Positions 43,501 to 52,600 of a DNA stretch of 64,000 nucleotides are shown piece after piece. The stretch is from Oxalobacteraceae bacterium AB_14 (GTDB lineage Bacteria; Pseudomonadota; Gammaproteobacteria; Burkholderiales; Burkholderiaceae_D): contig KB906725.1 of assembly GCA_000381565.1 (NCBI GenBank), positions 625,785-689,784 of the forward strand, in the 5' to 3' direction. Position 1 is the stretch's first letter. Each line of letters begins with the position of its first letter. Position numbers and translations under genes: made by a program. Under the pieces are notes generated by a model. That model searched no databases. It was not told the origin of the DNA and saw nothing but the letters and a program-made list of their open reading frames with translations.

Positions 43501-43767
43501 GGCCAGCGCGGTGGCGCCGATGCCGGCGGGGCTGAGGAAGGGGTAGATCAGGTTGACCGTCAGCGAGCCCAGCGCCACGGCCGGCAGCAGGCGGGCGCCG
43601 CCGCGTACGCAGCAGGCCAGCGCCAGGCCGGCAGGCAGGAAGATGGGCGAGGCGTAGCCGGGCGGCAGCGCCAACAGCAGGCCGAGACGCCCGGCGACGA
43701 AGTAACAGGCCAACAGGCCCAGATTGGCCAGCACCAGGCTGCGCAAACTACCGCTACGGTTGTTCAA
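40471..43767 (-). CDS. MASE1-CHASE-PAS-GGDEF-EAL signalling protein
   Basis: 1098 aa from the preferred TTG at 43767 (GGAG 8 nt upstream); a TTG at 43821 would add 18 residues but overlaps a TACAAT promoter-like box. Order: MASE1 membrane sensor (about 10-290), CHASE extracytoplasmic sensor (SEHERFIYAMAKALNDPRRK onward, about 230-480), TM, PAS (LQAILNKAADAILTVDGDG, about 530-650), GGDEF (LGGDEFIVV, about 670-830) and EAL (IIGAEALLRWH, DDFGTGYSSLSYLKLFEID). Both catalytic signatures are intact, so either synthesis or breakdown of c-di-GMP is possible. The last 10 residues (AAQAGIHAEQD) are translated from the palindromic repeat. Confidence 0.92.
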   Translation of the reverse strand: MNNRSGSLRSLVLANLGLLACYFVAGRLGLLLALPPGYASPIFLPAGLALACCVRGGARLLPAVALGSLTVNLIYPFLSPAGIGATALAGACFPALGASLQAWAGSALFRCYIDPAIGSGRDVVRFILLAAGVTVISSTVSLSGMALLGILRWDTLILDWLAWWMGDTIGILLAAPLTWIVIGRPRALWSRRRLLVGLPLLLSAAAFIAIYLQADRWENNQQLQAFRLKAQQTGDLLQAQFSEHERFIYAMAKALNDPRRKLSAEDFGNLAHGYLDQRPELLSMAWLTPVAGDQRAAFESWGRAQIAPGFEIRQADADGALVAAAPRQRYFVATYIEPAENRVYQGLDFLSDAQRRTALERAIQSGQPTATAPLQLIRTQASAGLLLLQTVSPNNNRHQALGSLLISMQFDAYLDQALKRSEFGHFLMRFEDMDDDGPRHLVRDSMRRAPEPGDFQRQLHFGGRIYELTLAPTPAYLQQQRGWQSWTVLTCGLLLTGLLGTLMMLISGERARIQAQVKDSTARLREREARLQAILNKAADAILTVDGDGLLMSANAAAGRLFGYAPENMTKLPLERLLPVGVGDAAGLDAAGLLRMIACGVTHEYELTGWRSDGNEFPLAMSVSEVELPDEHLFVAILHDLTAQQLAQERIHRLAHHDTLTGLDNRLSLNLRLDQLLAQTRRGGGAAAVLFIDLDHFKKINDTHGHQTGDLLLVAVAQRLQELLREVDTIARLGGDEFIVVTSGSVTPDEASNIAVRIVESLGAPYHLQGKTVHSGASVGVAMFPSDGEDGSTLLRHADTAMYAAKSQGRGNFQFFSAAMNSATHERLMLENRLWQALEQNEFELYLQPQVELASGRIIGAEALLRWHHPELGMVGPDRFIPIAEESGLILPLGDWVLQRASRLLASWRAPGLAHLRLAVNLSARQCHGAGLLPQLDRLVDAHGIDPALLELEITESAAMQDPERSRALLVELRSRGFKVAIDDFGTGYSSLSYLKLFEIDRIKIDRGFVKDIESDPNDAVIVAATIALAHSLGLGVVAEGVETQAQRDFLGAKQCDEAQGYLFARPMPVAQFEAMVRSVRVDVAVVAAQAGIHAEQD

Positions 43768-43932
43768 CTGCGGGGCTCCAGGTCTCAGTATCGTGGGCCG
43801 ATTGTATAGGAATTCGTGCAACGTAAAAACAACACTTGCACATTTGCAGTTGGTGCAGTTAAAATCTCGCCCCGAAGCAGACGGTTCATCTTCATAGCGC
43901 GGCTAAGGCTGTAAAAAAAGCGCGATGCGGGG

Positions 43933-43961
43933 TTGACAGGTCGAAGAAGTTGCTTCATACT
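43933..43961 (+). promoter_or_regulatory. Sigma-70 promoter of the tRNA-tuf operon
   Basis: Consensus -35 TTGACA (43933-43938), exactly 17-bp spacer, -10 CATACT (43956-43961). Predicted start near 43968, 8 bp before tRNA-Tyr. Confidence 0.8.
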
Positions 43962-43975
43962 CTGCGGTTCCTCGC

Positions 43976-44059
<84 letters not shown>

Positions 44060-44128
44060 AGTTTTTGCAAAAAGACTGGGTATGCAAGTAGATGCGGCAA
44101 GTAGATGAAGAAGAATTGAACAATCCTC

Positions 44129-44202
44129 GCGGGTGTAGCTCAATGGTAGAGCAGAAGCCTTCCAAGCTTACGACGAGGGTTCGATTCCCTTCACCCGCTC
44201 CA
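44129..44202 (+). tRNA. tRNA-Gly (UCC)
   Basis: 74 nt including CCA. Acceptor GCGGGTG/CACCCGC, anticodon loop CTTCCAA with TCC at 44161-44163, T loop GGTTCGATTCC. Lies between tRNA-Tyr and tRNA-Thr in one unit. Confidence 0.97.
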
Positions 44203-44232
44203 GTGTTGTTGCAATGCAGTAGTACCCCATAA

Positions 44233-44307
<75 letters not shown>

Positions 44308-44427
44308 GAATTCGCAGTATCCCGCAGTATCTGCAGTAAATCGGCAGCATATTAAAAATATACGCAGCACTATCAAGACAGTCGGGCGTACGCCCAGGCA
44401 ATCACACCAAATCGTTAGGAGTCTAAA

Positions 44428-45618
<1,191 letters not shown>

Positions 45619-45655
45619 GGAATACTGGTCGTACCACCAGGGGCGTCTTTGGTGG

Positions 45656-45661
45656 TATAAT
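45656..45661 (+). promoter_or_regulatory. TATAAT -10 box ahead of tRNA-Trp
   Basis: Perfect TATAAT 24 bp before tRNA-Trp, preceded by inverted repeat ACCACC..GGTGGT (45633-45655) after tuf. The -35 is weak. It may be a second promoter for tRNA-Trp-secE-nusG. Confidence 0.4.
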
Positions 45662-45684
45662 CGATATCCTTTGTAGTTTTACGT

Positions 45685-45760
45685 AGGGACGTAGCTCAAT
45701 TGGCAGAGCGTCGGTCTCCAAAACCGAAGGTTGGGGGTTCGATGCCCTCCGTCCCTGCCA
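45685..45760 (+). tRNA. tRNA-Trp (CCA)
   Basis: 76 nt including CCA. Acceptor AGGGACG/CGTCCCT, anticodon loop CTCCAAA with CCA at 45718-45720, T loop GGTTCGATGCC. Sits between tuf and secE. Confidence 0.97.
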
Positions 45761-45796
45761 CCGTTTTCAGGTGCAGGGCACCGAAAGTAAATATAA

Positions 45797-46180
45797 ATGT
45801 CAAATCAATCCGTGCAGACCGTCAGCACGTCGAATGACAAGATTAAGGTTGCTCTGGCAATAGCCGTGGCAATCGCAGGTGTGGTCGGGTTTTATTACCT
45901 GTCAGACAAACCAGCTCTCGTACGCGCAGGCGCACTTGTAGCTGGTTTGGCTTTTGCCGTTCTGCTCTTGTGGACCTCGACGACTGGCCGTGAATTCCTG
46001 AATTTCGCCAAAGAAGCCGTACGCGAAACGAAAAAGGTCGTCTGGCCTACTCGTCGCGAAGCTACCCAGATCACGGGCATCGTGTTTGCCTTCGTGCTGG
46101 TGATGGCGCTGTTCCTGTGGGGCACGGATAAGACACTTGAGTTCCTGTTGTACGACGTCATTCTGGGTATACGAAAATAA
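45797..46180 (+). CDS. secE: Protein translocase subunit SecE
   Basis: 127 aa inner-membrane subunit of SecYEG. Three hydrophobic segments (about 15-32, 37-55 and 94-112), the long three-TM form found in many Proteobacteria. The conserved amphipathic EAVRETKKVVWPTRREA lies just before the last TM. The last base of its TAA stop is the first base of the nusG ATG, so translation is coupled. Confidence 0.97.
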   Translation: MSNQSVQTVSTSNDKIKVALAIAVAIAGVVGFYYLSDKPALVRAGALVAGLAFAVLLLWTSTTGREFLNFAKEAVRETKKVVWPTRREATQITGIVFAFVLVMALFLWGTDKTLEFLLYDVILGIRK

Positions 46181-46809
46181 TGAACGAAAATGTGCAAGAT
46201 GAGGCGGCCGGCGAACCGGTGTCGGGCGAAGTTCCGGCACAAGAAGCTGTCGCAGCGCCAATCAGCGTACCAGTAAGCAACAAGCGCTGGTACGTTGTAC
46301 ATGCGTATTCCGGCATGGAGAAAAGCGTCCAGCGCGCGCTGACGGAGCGTGTAGAGCGCGCCGGCATGCAGGACCAGTTCGGCCAGATCCTGGTGCCGAC
46401 CGAAGAAGTCGTCGAAGTCAAGAACGGTCAGAAGTCCGTCACCGAGCGTCGTTTCTTCCCGGGCTACGTCCTGGTCGAGATGGAAATGACCGACGAAACC
46501 TGGCACCTGGTGAAAAACACCAACAAGGTGACCGGCTTCATCGGCGGCAAATCGAACAAGCCGACCCCGATTCCAGCGCGCGAGATCGACAAGATCATGC
46601 AGCAGATGCAAGAGGGTGTCGAGAAGCCACGGCCGAAAGTGCTGTACGAAGTGGGCGAGCAAGTCCGCATCAAGGATGGCCCGTTCACCGACTTCAACGG
46701 CAATGTCGAAGAAGTCAACTACGAGAAATCCAAGGTACGCGTGTCGGTCACCATCTTCGGCCGCGCTACTCCGGTGGAACTTGAGTTCGGCCAGGTCGAA
46801 AAAGTATAA
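46180..46809 (+). CDS. nusG: Transcription termination/antitermination protein NusG
   Basis: 209 aa. An N-terminal acidic extension of about 28 residues precedes the NGN domain (KRWYVVHAYSGMEKSVQRAL, RRFFPGYVLVEMEM, NTNKVTGFIGGK). The KOW domain follows (GEQVRIKDGPFTDFNGNVEE). It binds RNA polymerase and links it to Rho or the ribosome. Shares one base with secE. Followed by a 121-bp leader with hairpins before rplK. Confidence 0.97.
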   Translation: MNENVQDEAAGEPVSGEVPAQEAVAAPISVPVSNKRWYVVHAYSGMEKSVQRALTERVERAGMQDQFGQILVPTEEVVEVKNGQKSVTERRFFPGYVLVEMEMTDETWHLVKNTNKVTGFIGGKSNKPTPIPAREIDKIMQQMQEGVEKPRPKVLYEVGEQVRIKDGPFTDFNGNVEEVNYEKSKVRVSVTIFGRATPVELEFGQVEKV

Positions 46810-46813
46810 GCAG

Positions 46814-46899
46814 CACCGTTCGCCAGAACGGGCGACGGTGTAAAAACCCGACAAATCTGGCAAAGAGGAGCCCCGCCCTGCAACTGCGCATGGTGGGGC
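46814..46899 (+). promoter_or_regulatory. Structured leader between nusG and rplK
   Basis: Two hairpins: CACCG-T-TCGCC/GGCGA-CGGTG (46814-46840, one bulge) and GCCCCGCC/GGTGGGGC (46870-46899). Neither has a T-tract. By position this is where an L1-responsive control of rplK-rplA would sit; no L1 site can be proven by eye. Confidence 0.35.
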
Positions 46900-46930
46900 G
46901 CTACTACTCATATCCAAGATAGGAGCCATC

Positions 46931-47362
46931 ATGGCAAAGAAAATCATTGGTTTTATCAAGCTGCAAGTACCAGCTGGTAAAGCAAACCCATCCCCACCGA
47001 TCGGTCCAGCTCTGGGTCAACGCGGTCTGAACATCATGGAATTCTGCAAGGCGTTCAACGCGCAGACCCAAGGTATGGAACCAGGCATGCCGATCCCGGT
47101 CGTGATCACCGCGTTCGCCGACAAGTCCTTCACCTTCGTCATGAAGACGCCTCCAGCGACCTTCCTGATCAAGAAGCACTCGGGCGTTGTCAAAGGTTCG
47201 CCGAAGCCACATACCGACAAAGTCGGTAAGCTGACCCGCGCTCAAGCTGAAGAAATCGCTAAATTGAAAACCCCTGATCTGACCGCTGCCGACCTGGATG
47301 CTGCTGTACGCACCATCGCTGGTTCCGCACGTTCGATGGGCATCACGGTGGAAGGTCTGTAA
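46931..47362 (+). CDS. rplK: 50S ribosomal protein L11
   Basis: 143 aa. Opens AKKIIGFIKLQVPAGKANPS then PPIGPALGQRGLNIMEFCK, the L11 signature; the C-terminal rRNA-binding domain ends GSARSMGITVEGL. SD AGGAG upstream. Forms the GTPase-associated centre with L10-L12. The stop is 2 bp before the rplA start. Confidence 0.98.
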   Translation: MAKKIIGFIKLQVPAGKANPSPPIGPALGQRGLNIMEFCKAFNAQTQGMEPGMPIPVVITAFADKSFTFVMKTPPATFLIKKHSGVVKGSPKPHTDKVGKLTRAQAEEIAKLKTPDLTAADLDAAVRTIAGSARSMGITVEGL

Positions 47363-47364
47363 TC

Positions 47365-48060
47365 ATGGCAAAACTGTCCAAACGCGCTAAAGCTATCAAA
47401 GCCAAAGTTGATAGCACCAAGTCCTACGCATTCGACAACGCAGTCGCTCTGATCAAAGAACTGGCCACCGCCAAGTTCAATGAATCGATCGACGTGTCGG
47501 TACAGCTGGGCGTGGATCCTAAGAAGTCGGATCAAGTCGTTCGCGGTTCCGTCGTGCTGCCAGCTGGCACCGGCAAGACCGTTCGCGTCGCTGTATTCGC
47601 TTCGGGCGAAAAAGCCGAGCAGGCTAAAGCCGCCGGCGCCGACGTTGTTGGTATGGAAGACCTGGCCGAGCGCGTCAAAGCCGGCGACATGCCTTTCGAT
47701 ATCGTCATCGCTTCGCCAGACACCATGCGTATCGTTGGTACCCTGGGTCAGATCCTGGGCCCACGCGGCCTGATGCCTAACCCGAAAGTCGGCACCGTAA
47801 CTCCTGACGTCGCTACCGCCGTGAAAAACGCGAAAGCCGGTCAAGTTCAGTACCGTACCGACAAAGCCGGTATCATCCACGCGACCATCGGCCGCAAATC
47901 GTTCGCTGATGCAGATCTGAAGAGCAACCTGGTTGCCCTGATCGACGCACTGAACAAAGCCAAGCCAGCTACCAGCAAGGGTGTCTACCTGCGCAAGGTA
48001 TCGCTGTCGTCGACCATGGGCGCTGGCGTCCGTGTTGACCAGGCTACCCTGGCTGCCTAA
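47365..48060 (+). CDS. rplA: 50S ribosomal protein L1
   Basis: 231 aa. Full-length L1 with KRAKAIKAKVDSTKSYAFD at the start, VRGSVVLPAGTGKTVRVAVF, and GPRGLMPNPKVGTVTPDV. Binds 23S rRNA at the L1 stalk and represses its own operon in related bacteria. Followed by 316 bp containing three hairpins and the L10 leader. Confidence 0.98.
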   Translation: MAKLSKRAKAIKAKVDSTKSYAFDNAVALIKELATAKFNESIDVSVQLGVDPKKSDQVVRGSVVLPAGTGKTVRVAVFASGEKAEQAKAAGADVVGMEDLAERVKAGDMPFDIVIASPDTMRIVGTLGQILGPRGLMPNPKVGTVTPDVATAVKNAKAGQVQYRTDKAGIIHATIGRKSFADADLKSNLVALIDALNKAKPATSKGVYLRKVSLSSTMGAGVRVDQATLAA

Positions 48061-48199
48061 GTTATACCAACTTACGGGTGTCAGTGGCTGATACGCGCAG
48101 CGTGTTAGCCCCTGATACCCGCCAGTTAAAAATTAAGTCCCTGTGCTGTAAGGCACGGGGCAGTTCTTTGGGCTGGTCGTTTCTTCGGGAACGGCCAGG
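48061..48199 (+). promoter_or_regulatory. Three consecutive hairpins between rplA and the L10 leader
   Basis: GGGTGTCAG/CTGATACCC (about 48075-48119), CCCTGTGC/GCACGGGG (about 48140-48163) and GGTCGTTTC/GGGAACGGCC (about 48174-48197). No T-tract follows any of them. They may be processing sites or parts of the leader fold. Confidence 0.45.
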
Positions 48200-48290
48200 C
48201 AATCAAAGACCGTTGGGCCGGATGCATCAGGTAGGCAACTGGTTAATTGAATTTTTCACCCAACGCAGATGGTGTACCCGATCAAGTTTC
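48200..48290 (+). promoter_or_regulatory. Ribosomal protein L10 leader
   Basis: TCAAAGACCGTTGGG (48203-48217) and CCCAACGCAGATGGTG (48259-48274) match the conserved arms of the proteobacterial L10 leader (E. coli has GAAGACCGCAGG..CCTGCGTAGACGGTG). GTTGGG pairs with CCCAAC, and ACC/GGT pair across the internal loop. L10(L12) binding here represses rplJL translation in relatives. It lies about 90 bp before the rplJ ribosome binding site. Confidence 0.75.
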
Positions 48291-48376
48291 GTAGTCCATT
48301 GGACTCCTAAACCTCGGACGCCGTTGTTCGAACCGATGGCAGGCAGTTTGCCCGTCATCATTTAAGGAGGTTGACC

Positions 48377-48916
48377 GTGGGTCTCAATCTGAATGACAAA
48401 AAGGCCGTCGTCGCCGAAGTTTCCGCAAAAGTAGCAACTGCGCAAACTATCGTCGTGGCCGAATATCGTGGCATCCAGGTTGCTCACTTGACGCAACTTC
48501 GTGCCAAAGCGCGCGCTCAAGGCGTGTACCTGCGAGTGTTGAAAAACACCCTCGCACGTCGCTCCGTCGAAGGCACGCAGTTCGCCAGCCTGGCAGACAG
48601 CATGACCGGTCCGTTGATCTACTCGATCTCGGACGATGCCGTTGCAGCAGCTAAAGTCATCGCTGACTTCGCTAAAACCAACGACAAACTGGTCATCACC
48701 GCAGGTAACTACGCAGGCAAGCAGCTGGATAAAGCAGCTGTTGCAGCGTTGGCGAGCATTCCTAGCCGTGAAGTTCTCATCTCGCAGTTGTTGGGCGTTA
48801 TGCTGGCTCCGGTGTCGGGCTTTGCACGTGGTCTGGCTGCTCTGGCAGCGAAAAAATCCGAAGGTGCTCCAGCTGTTGCCGAAGTGGCCGCAGAAGAAGC
48901 GCCAGCAGCAGCTTAA
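48377..48916 (+). CDS. rplJ: 50S ribosomal protein L10
   Basis: 179 aa from GTG 48377, which has AAGGAGG 6 nt upstream and gives the family start MGLNLNDKKAVVAEVSAK. An in-frame TTG at 48371 directly abuts the SD and is rejected. Conserved AEYRGIQVAHLTQLRAKARA and VLKNTLARRSVEGT; the C-terminal Ala/Glu-rich helix binds L7/L12 dimers. Controlled by the L10 leader upstream and followed by a terminator-like hairpin. Confidence 0.98.
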   Translation: MGLNLNDKKAVVAEVSAKVATAQTIVVAEYRGIQVAHLTQLRAKARAQGVYLRVLKNTLARRSVEGTQFASLADSMTGPLIYSISDDAVAAAKVIADFAKTNDKLVITAGNYAGKQLDKAAVAALASIPSREVLISQLLGVMLAPVSGFARGLAALAAKKSEGAPAVAEVAAEEAPAAA

Positions 48917-48929
48917 TAGCTACTGCGTT

Positions 48930-48956
48930 CCGGCCTGAGGGCCGGGCGGTTTTTTT
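48930..48956 (+). terminator. Terminator-like hairpin between rplJ and rplL
   Basis: CCGGCC-TGAG-GGCCGG (48930-48945), then GCGG and seven T (48950-48956), 14 bp after the rplJ stop. The 4-nt gap before the T-run may make it a partial terminator or attenuator. rplL starts 53 bp later. Confidence 0.6.
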
Positions 48957-49008
48957 CTCAAGTACCAATCTGATGTATTAACGAATCAAAAAATTATTGG
49001 AGTTTCAA

Positions 49009-49380
49009 ATGGCAATTAGCAAAGACGACATCCTGAACGCAGTTAGCGAAATGTCCGTAATGGACCTGAACGACCTGGTCAAAGCTTTCGAAGAAAAATT
49101 CGGCGTTTCGGCCGCTGCAATGGCTGCTCCAGCAGCTGGCGGCGCAGCTGCTGCAGCAGTTGAAGAGCAAACCGAATTCAACGTTGTTCTGACCGAAGTC
49201 GGCGCGAACAAAGTTGGCGTGATTAAAGCAGTTCGCGAAATCACCGGTCTGGGCCTGAAAGAAGCCAAAGACGTGGTTGATGGCGCTCCTAAGACCGTTA
49301 AAGAAGCCCTGTCGAAAGCTGACGCTGAAGCCGCTAAGAAGAAGCTGGAAGAAGCTGGCGCCAAGGCCGATCTGAAGTAA
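49009..49380 (+). CDS. rplL: 50S ribosomal protein L7/L12
   Basis: 123 aa. N-terminal dimerisation domain (AISKDDILNAVSEMSVMDLN), Ala-rich hinge (AAMAAPAAGGAAAAA) and C-terminal factor-binding domain (GANKVGVIKAVREITGLGLK, EAKDVVDGAPKTVKE). ATG 49009 is chosen with TTGGAG 6 nt upstream; the frame opens four codons earlier. Codon bias is extreme (Ala GCA/GCT, Lys AAA). Flanked by hairpins on both sides. Confidence 0.98.
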   Translation: MAISKDDILNAVSEMSVMDLNDLVKAFEEKFGVSAAAMAAPAAGGAAAAAVEEQTEFNVVLTEVGANKVGVIKAVREITGLGLKEAKDVVDGAPKTVKEALSKADAEAAKKKLEEAGAKADLK

Positions 49381-49414
49381 TCAAGTTGTACGGCGGCTAG
49401 TTAGTTAGCGCCAC

Positions 49415-49466
49415 GAGCCAAAGCTGCGGATTTCCTCTCGAAAGGGAGGAAATCCGGCTTTGGCTC
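49415..49466 (+). promoter_or_regulatory. Long hairpin between rplL and rpoB (attenuator or processing site)
   Basis: Arms GAGCCAAAGC-TG-CGGATTTCCTC and GAGGAAATCCG-GCTTTGGCTC pair over 21 bp with one 2-nt bulge and an 8-nt loop. Only CTTTGTC follows, so termination would be partial. In E. coli this same interval holds the rplL-rpoB attenuator and an RNase III site. The remaining leader to rpoB shows no other clear element. Confidence 0.7.
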
Positions 49467-49649
49467 CTTTGTCGTCCTCGTCGTATTTGTAGCGTTTGTC
49501 CGACGCCGCAGTTTTATCGAATCAGCTGGAAATGGTAGAAGTTTCAGGTTTCGTCTGTGTGACATGCAGCCGATCTTGTTGCTGAAGTGGCTCATATTGC
49601 ACTGGCAAAACCTGAATTTTTTATCCTTTCTGTCACTCACGGAGTGTCC

Positions 49650-52600
49650 ATGCACTACTCATTTACTGAGAAGAAACGCATTCGCAAATCATTCGCGAAG
49701 CGCGCCAACGTTCACCACGTTCCGTTCCTGCTGGCTACCCAGCTCGAGTCCTACCATAGTTTCTTGCAAGAAGACGTAGCACCGTCGACGCGCAAGAACG
49801 ACGGCCTGCAGTCGGCCTTTACCTCGATATTCCCTATCGTTTCGCACAATGGCTTTGCGCGTCTCGAATTCCTGTCGTATGTCCTGGGCGACCCCGCCTT
49901 CGACGTCAAGGAATGCCAACTGCGCGGACTGACCTTCGCGTCGCCGCTGCGCGCCAAGGTGCGTCTGGTGATCCTGGACAAGGAATCGCCGACCAAGCCG
50001 GTCGTCAAAGAGATGAAGGAACAGGAAGTCTACATGGGCGAACTGCCCCTGATGACCACCACCGGTTCGTTCGTCATCAATGGTACCGAGCGCGTTATCG
50101 TTTCGCAGCTGCATCGCTCCCCTGGTGTGTTCTTCGAGCACGACCGCGGCAAGACCCACTCGTCCGGCAAACTGCTGTTCTCCGCGCGTATCATTCCTTA
50201 CCGCGGTTCGTGGCTGGACTTCGAGTTCGACCCGAAAGACATCCTGTTCTTCCGCGTCGACCGCCGCCGCAAGATGCCAGTGACGATCCTGCTGAAAGCG
50301 ATCGGCATGTCGCACGAGCAGATCCTGGCGAACTTCTTCGTGTTCGACAATTTCAACCTGCGCTCCGAAGGCGCGGAAATGGAATTCGTCGCCGAGCGCC
50401 TGCGTGGCGAAGTCGCGCGTTTCGACATCGTCAACAAGGAAGGCAAGACGCTGGTCCTGAAGGACAAGCGTATCAACGCCAAGCACGTGCGCGATATCGA
50501 ATCGAACGGCATCAAGCACATCTCGGTACCGGAAGACTACCTGCTGGGCCGCGTGCTGGCCAAGAACATCGTCGATCCCGAGACCGGCGAAGTCGTCGCG
50601 TCCGCCAACGACGAGCTGACCGAAGACGTGTTGGGCCGCCTGCGCGAAGCCAACATCTCCGACATCCAGACCTTGTACACCAACGATCTGGATCAGGGCG
50701 CGTACATTTCGCAAACCCTGCGCATCGACGACACCGCCGACCAGATGGCCGCCCGTGTCGCGATCTACCGCATGATGCGTCCTGGCGAACCGCCAACCGA
50801 AGACTCGGTCGAAGCGCTGTTCAACGGCCTGTTCTACAGCCCTGACCGCTATGACCTGTCGGCCGTCGGCCGCATGAAGTTCAACCGCCGCATCGGCCGC
50901 GACGAGCTGGTCGGCGCCATGACCTTGTCGAACGAAGACGTGCTGGCCGTGATCAAGATCCTGGTGGAACTGCGCAATGGCCGCGGCGAAGTCGACGATA
51001 TCGATCACCTGGGTAACCGTCGCGTACGTTGCGTCGGCGAACTGGCAGAGAACCAGTTCCGCGCCGGCCTGGTGCGCGTTGAGCGCGCCGTCAAGGAACG
51101 CCTCGGCCAGGCCGAAGCGGACAACCTGATGCCGCACGACCTGATCAACTCGAAGCCGATCTCGGCCGCAATCCGCGAGTTCTTCGGTTCGTCCCAGCTG
51201 TCGCAGTTTATGGACCAGACCAACCCGCTGTCGGAAATCACGCACAAACGCCGTGTCTCCGCTCTGGGACCTGGCGGTCTGACCCGCGAACGCGCAGGCT
51301 TCGAAGTGCGCGACGTGCACCCGACCCACTACGGCCGCGTGTGCCCGATCGAAACGCCTGAGGGCCCGAACATCGGTCTGATCAACTCGCTGGCGCTGTA
51401 CGCCCGCCTGAATGAATACGGCTTCCTGGAAACCCCATACCGCAAGGTAGAGGGCTCCAAGATCACCGACCAGATCGACTACCTGTCCGCCATCGAAGAA
51501 GGCCGCTACATCATCGCCCAGGCGAATGCGACCATCGACAAGAGCGGCATGCTGAGCGACGAGCTGGTCTCGGCCCGTGAAGCCGGCGAAACCATCCTGG
51601 TATCCCCGGAGCGCATCCAGTACATGGACGTGGCGCCAGGCCAGATCGTTTCCGTCGCAGCGTCGCTGATTCCGTTCCTGGAACACGATGATGCGAACCG
51701 CGCATTGATGGGTGCCAACATGCAGCGTCAGGCAGTACCTTGCCTGCGCCCAGAGAAGGCACTGGTCGGTACCGGCATCGAACGCACCGTGGCAGTCGAC
51801 TCGGGCACCACCGTGCAGGCGCTGCGCGGCGGTATCGTCGACTACATCGATGCGGGCCGTGTCGTGATTCGCGTCAACGATGACGAAGCAACCGCCGGCG
51901 AAGTCGGTGTCGACATCTACAACCTGATCAAGTACACCCGTTCGAACCAGAACACCAACATCAACCAGCGTCCTATCGTCAAGGTGGGCGACCGTGTGGC
52001 CAAGCGCGACGTGATCGCCGACGGCGCATCGACCGACCTGGGTGAATTGGCTCTGGGCCAGAACATGACCGTGGCCTTCATGCCATGGAATGGTCTGAAC
52101 TTCGAAGATTCGATCCTGATCTCGGAAAACGTCGTCAAGGACGACCGCTACACCTCGATTCACATCGAAGAGCTGTCCGTCGTTGCACGCGATACCAAGC
52201 TGGGCGCGGAAGAAATCACCCGCGACATCTCGAACCTGGCTGAGAACCAGCTGGCTCGTCTGGATGAGTCCGGTATCGTCTACATCGGCGCGGAAGTGCA
52301 AGCGGGCGACACCCTGGTCGGCAAAGTGACGCCTAAAGGCGAAACCCAGCTGACTCCGGAAGAGAAGCTGCTGCGCGCGATCTTCGGCGAAAAAGCATCG
52401 GACGTCAAAGACACCTCGCTGCGCGTGCCATCGGGCATGATCGGCACCGTGATCGACGTCCAGGTCTTCACCCGTGAAGGCATCGTTCGCGACAAGCGCG
52501 CGCAACAGATCATCGACGATGAACTGAAGCGTTTCCGCCTGGACCTGAACGACCAGATGCGTATCGTTGAAGGCGATGCCTTCCAGCGTCTGGAAAAGAT

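Noticed and set aside
43768..43821. Longer GGDEF-EAL start at TTG 43821
   Set aside because: The added 18 residues are not MASE1-like, and the stretch contains a TACAAT box; TTG 43767 has a GGAG at correct spacing.
44308..44427. An additional tRNA or riboswitch between tRNA-Thr and tuf
   Set aside because: No cloverleaf or conserved aptamer can be folded; only a leader with an SD sequence.
46814..46840. Terminator after nusG
   Set aside because: The hairpin is followed by TAAAAACCC, not a T-run; more likely part of the rplK leader.
51180..51290. Rifampicin-resistance substitution in rpoB
   Set aside because: The cluster reads as wild type at the usual Asp, His and Ser positions; the Asn-to-Thr and Ile-to-Val differences from E. 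coli are ordinary variation.
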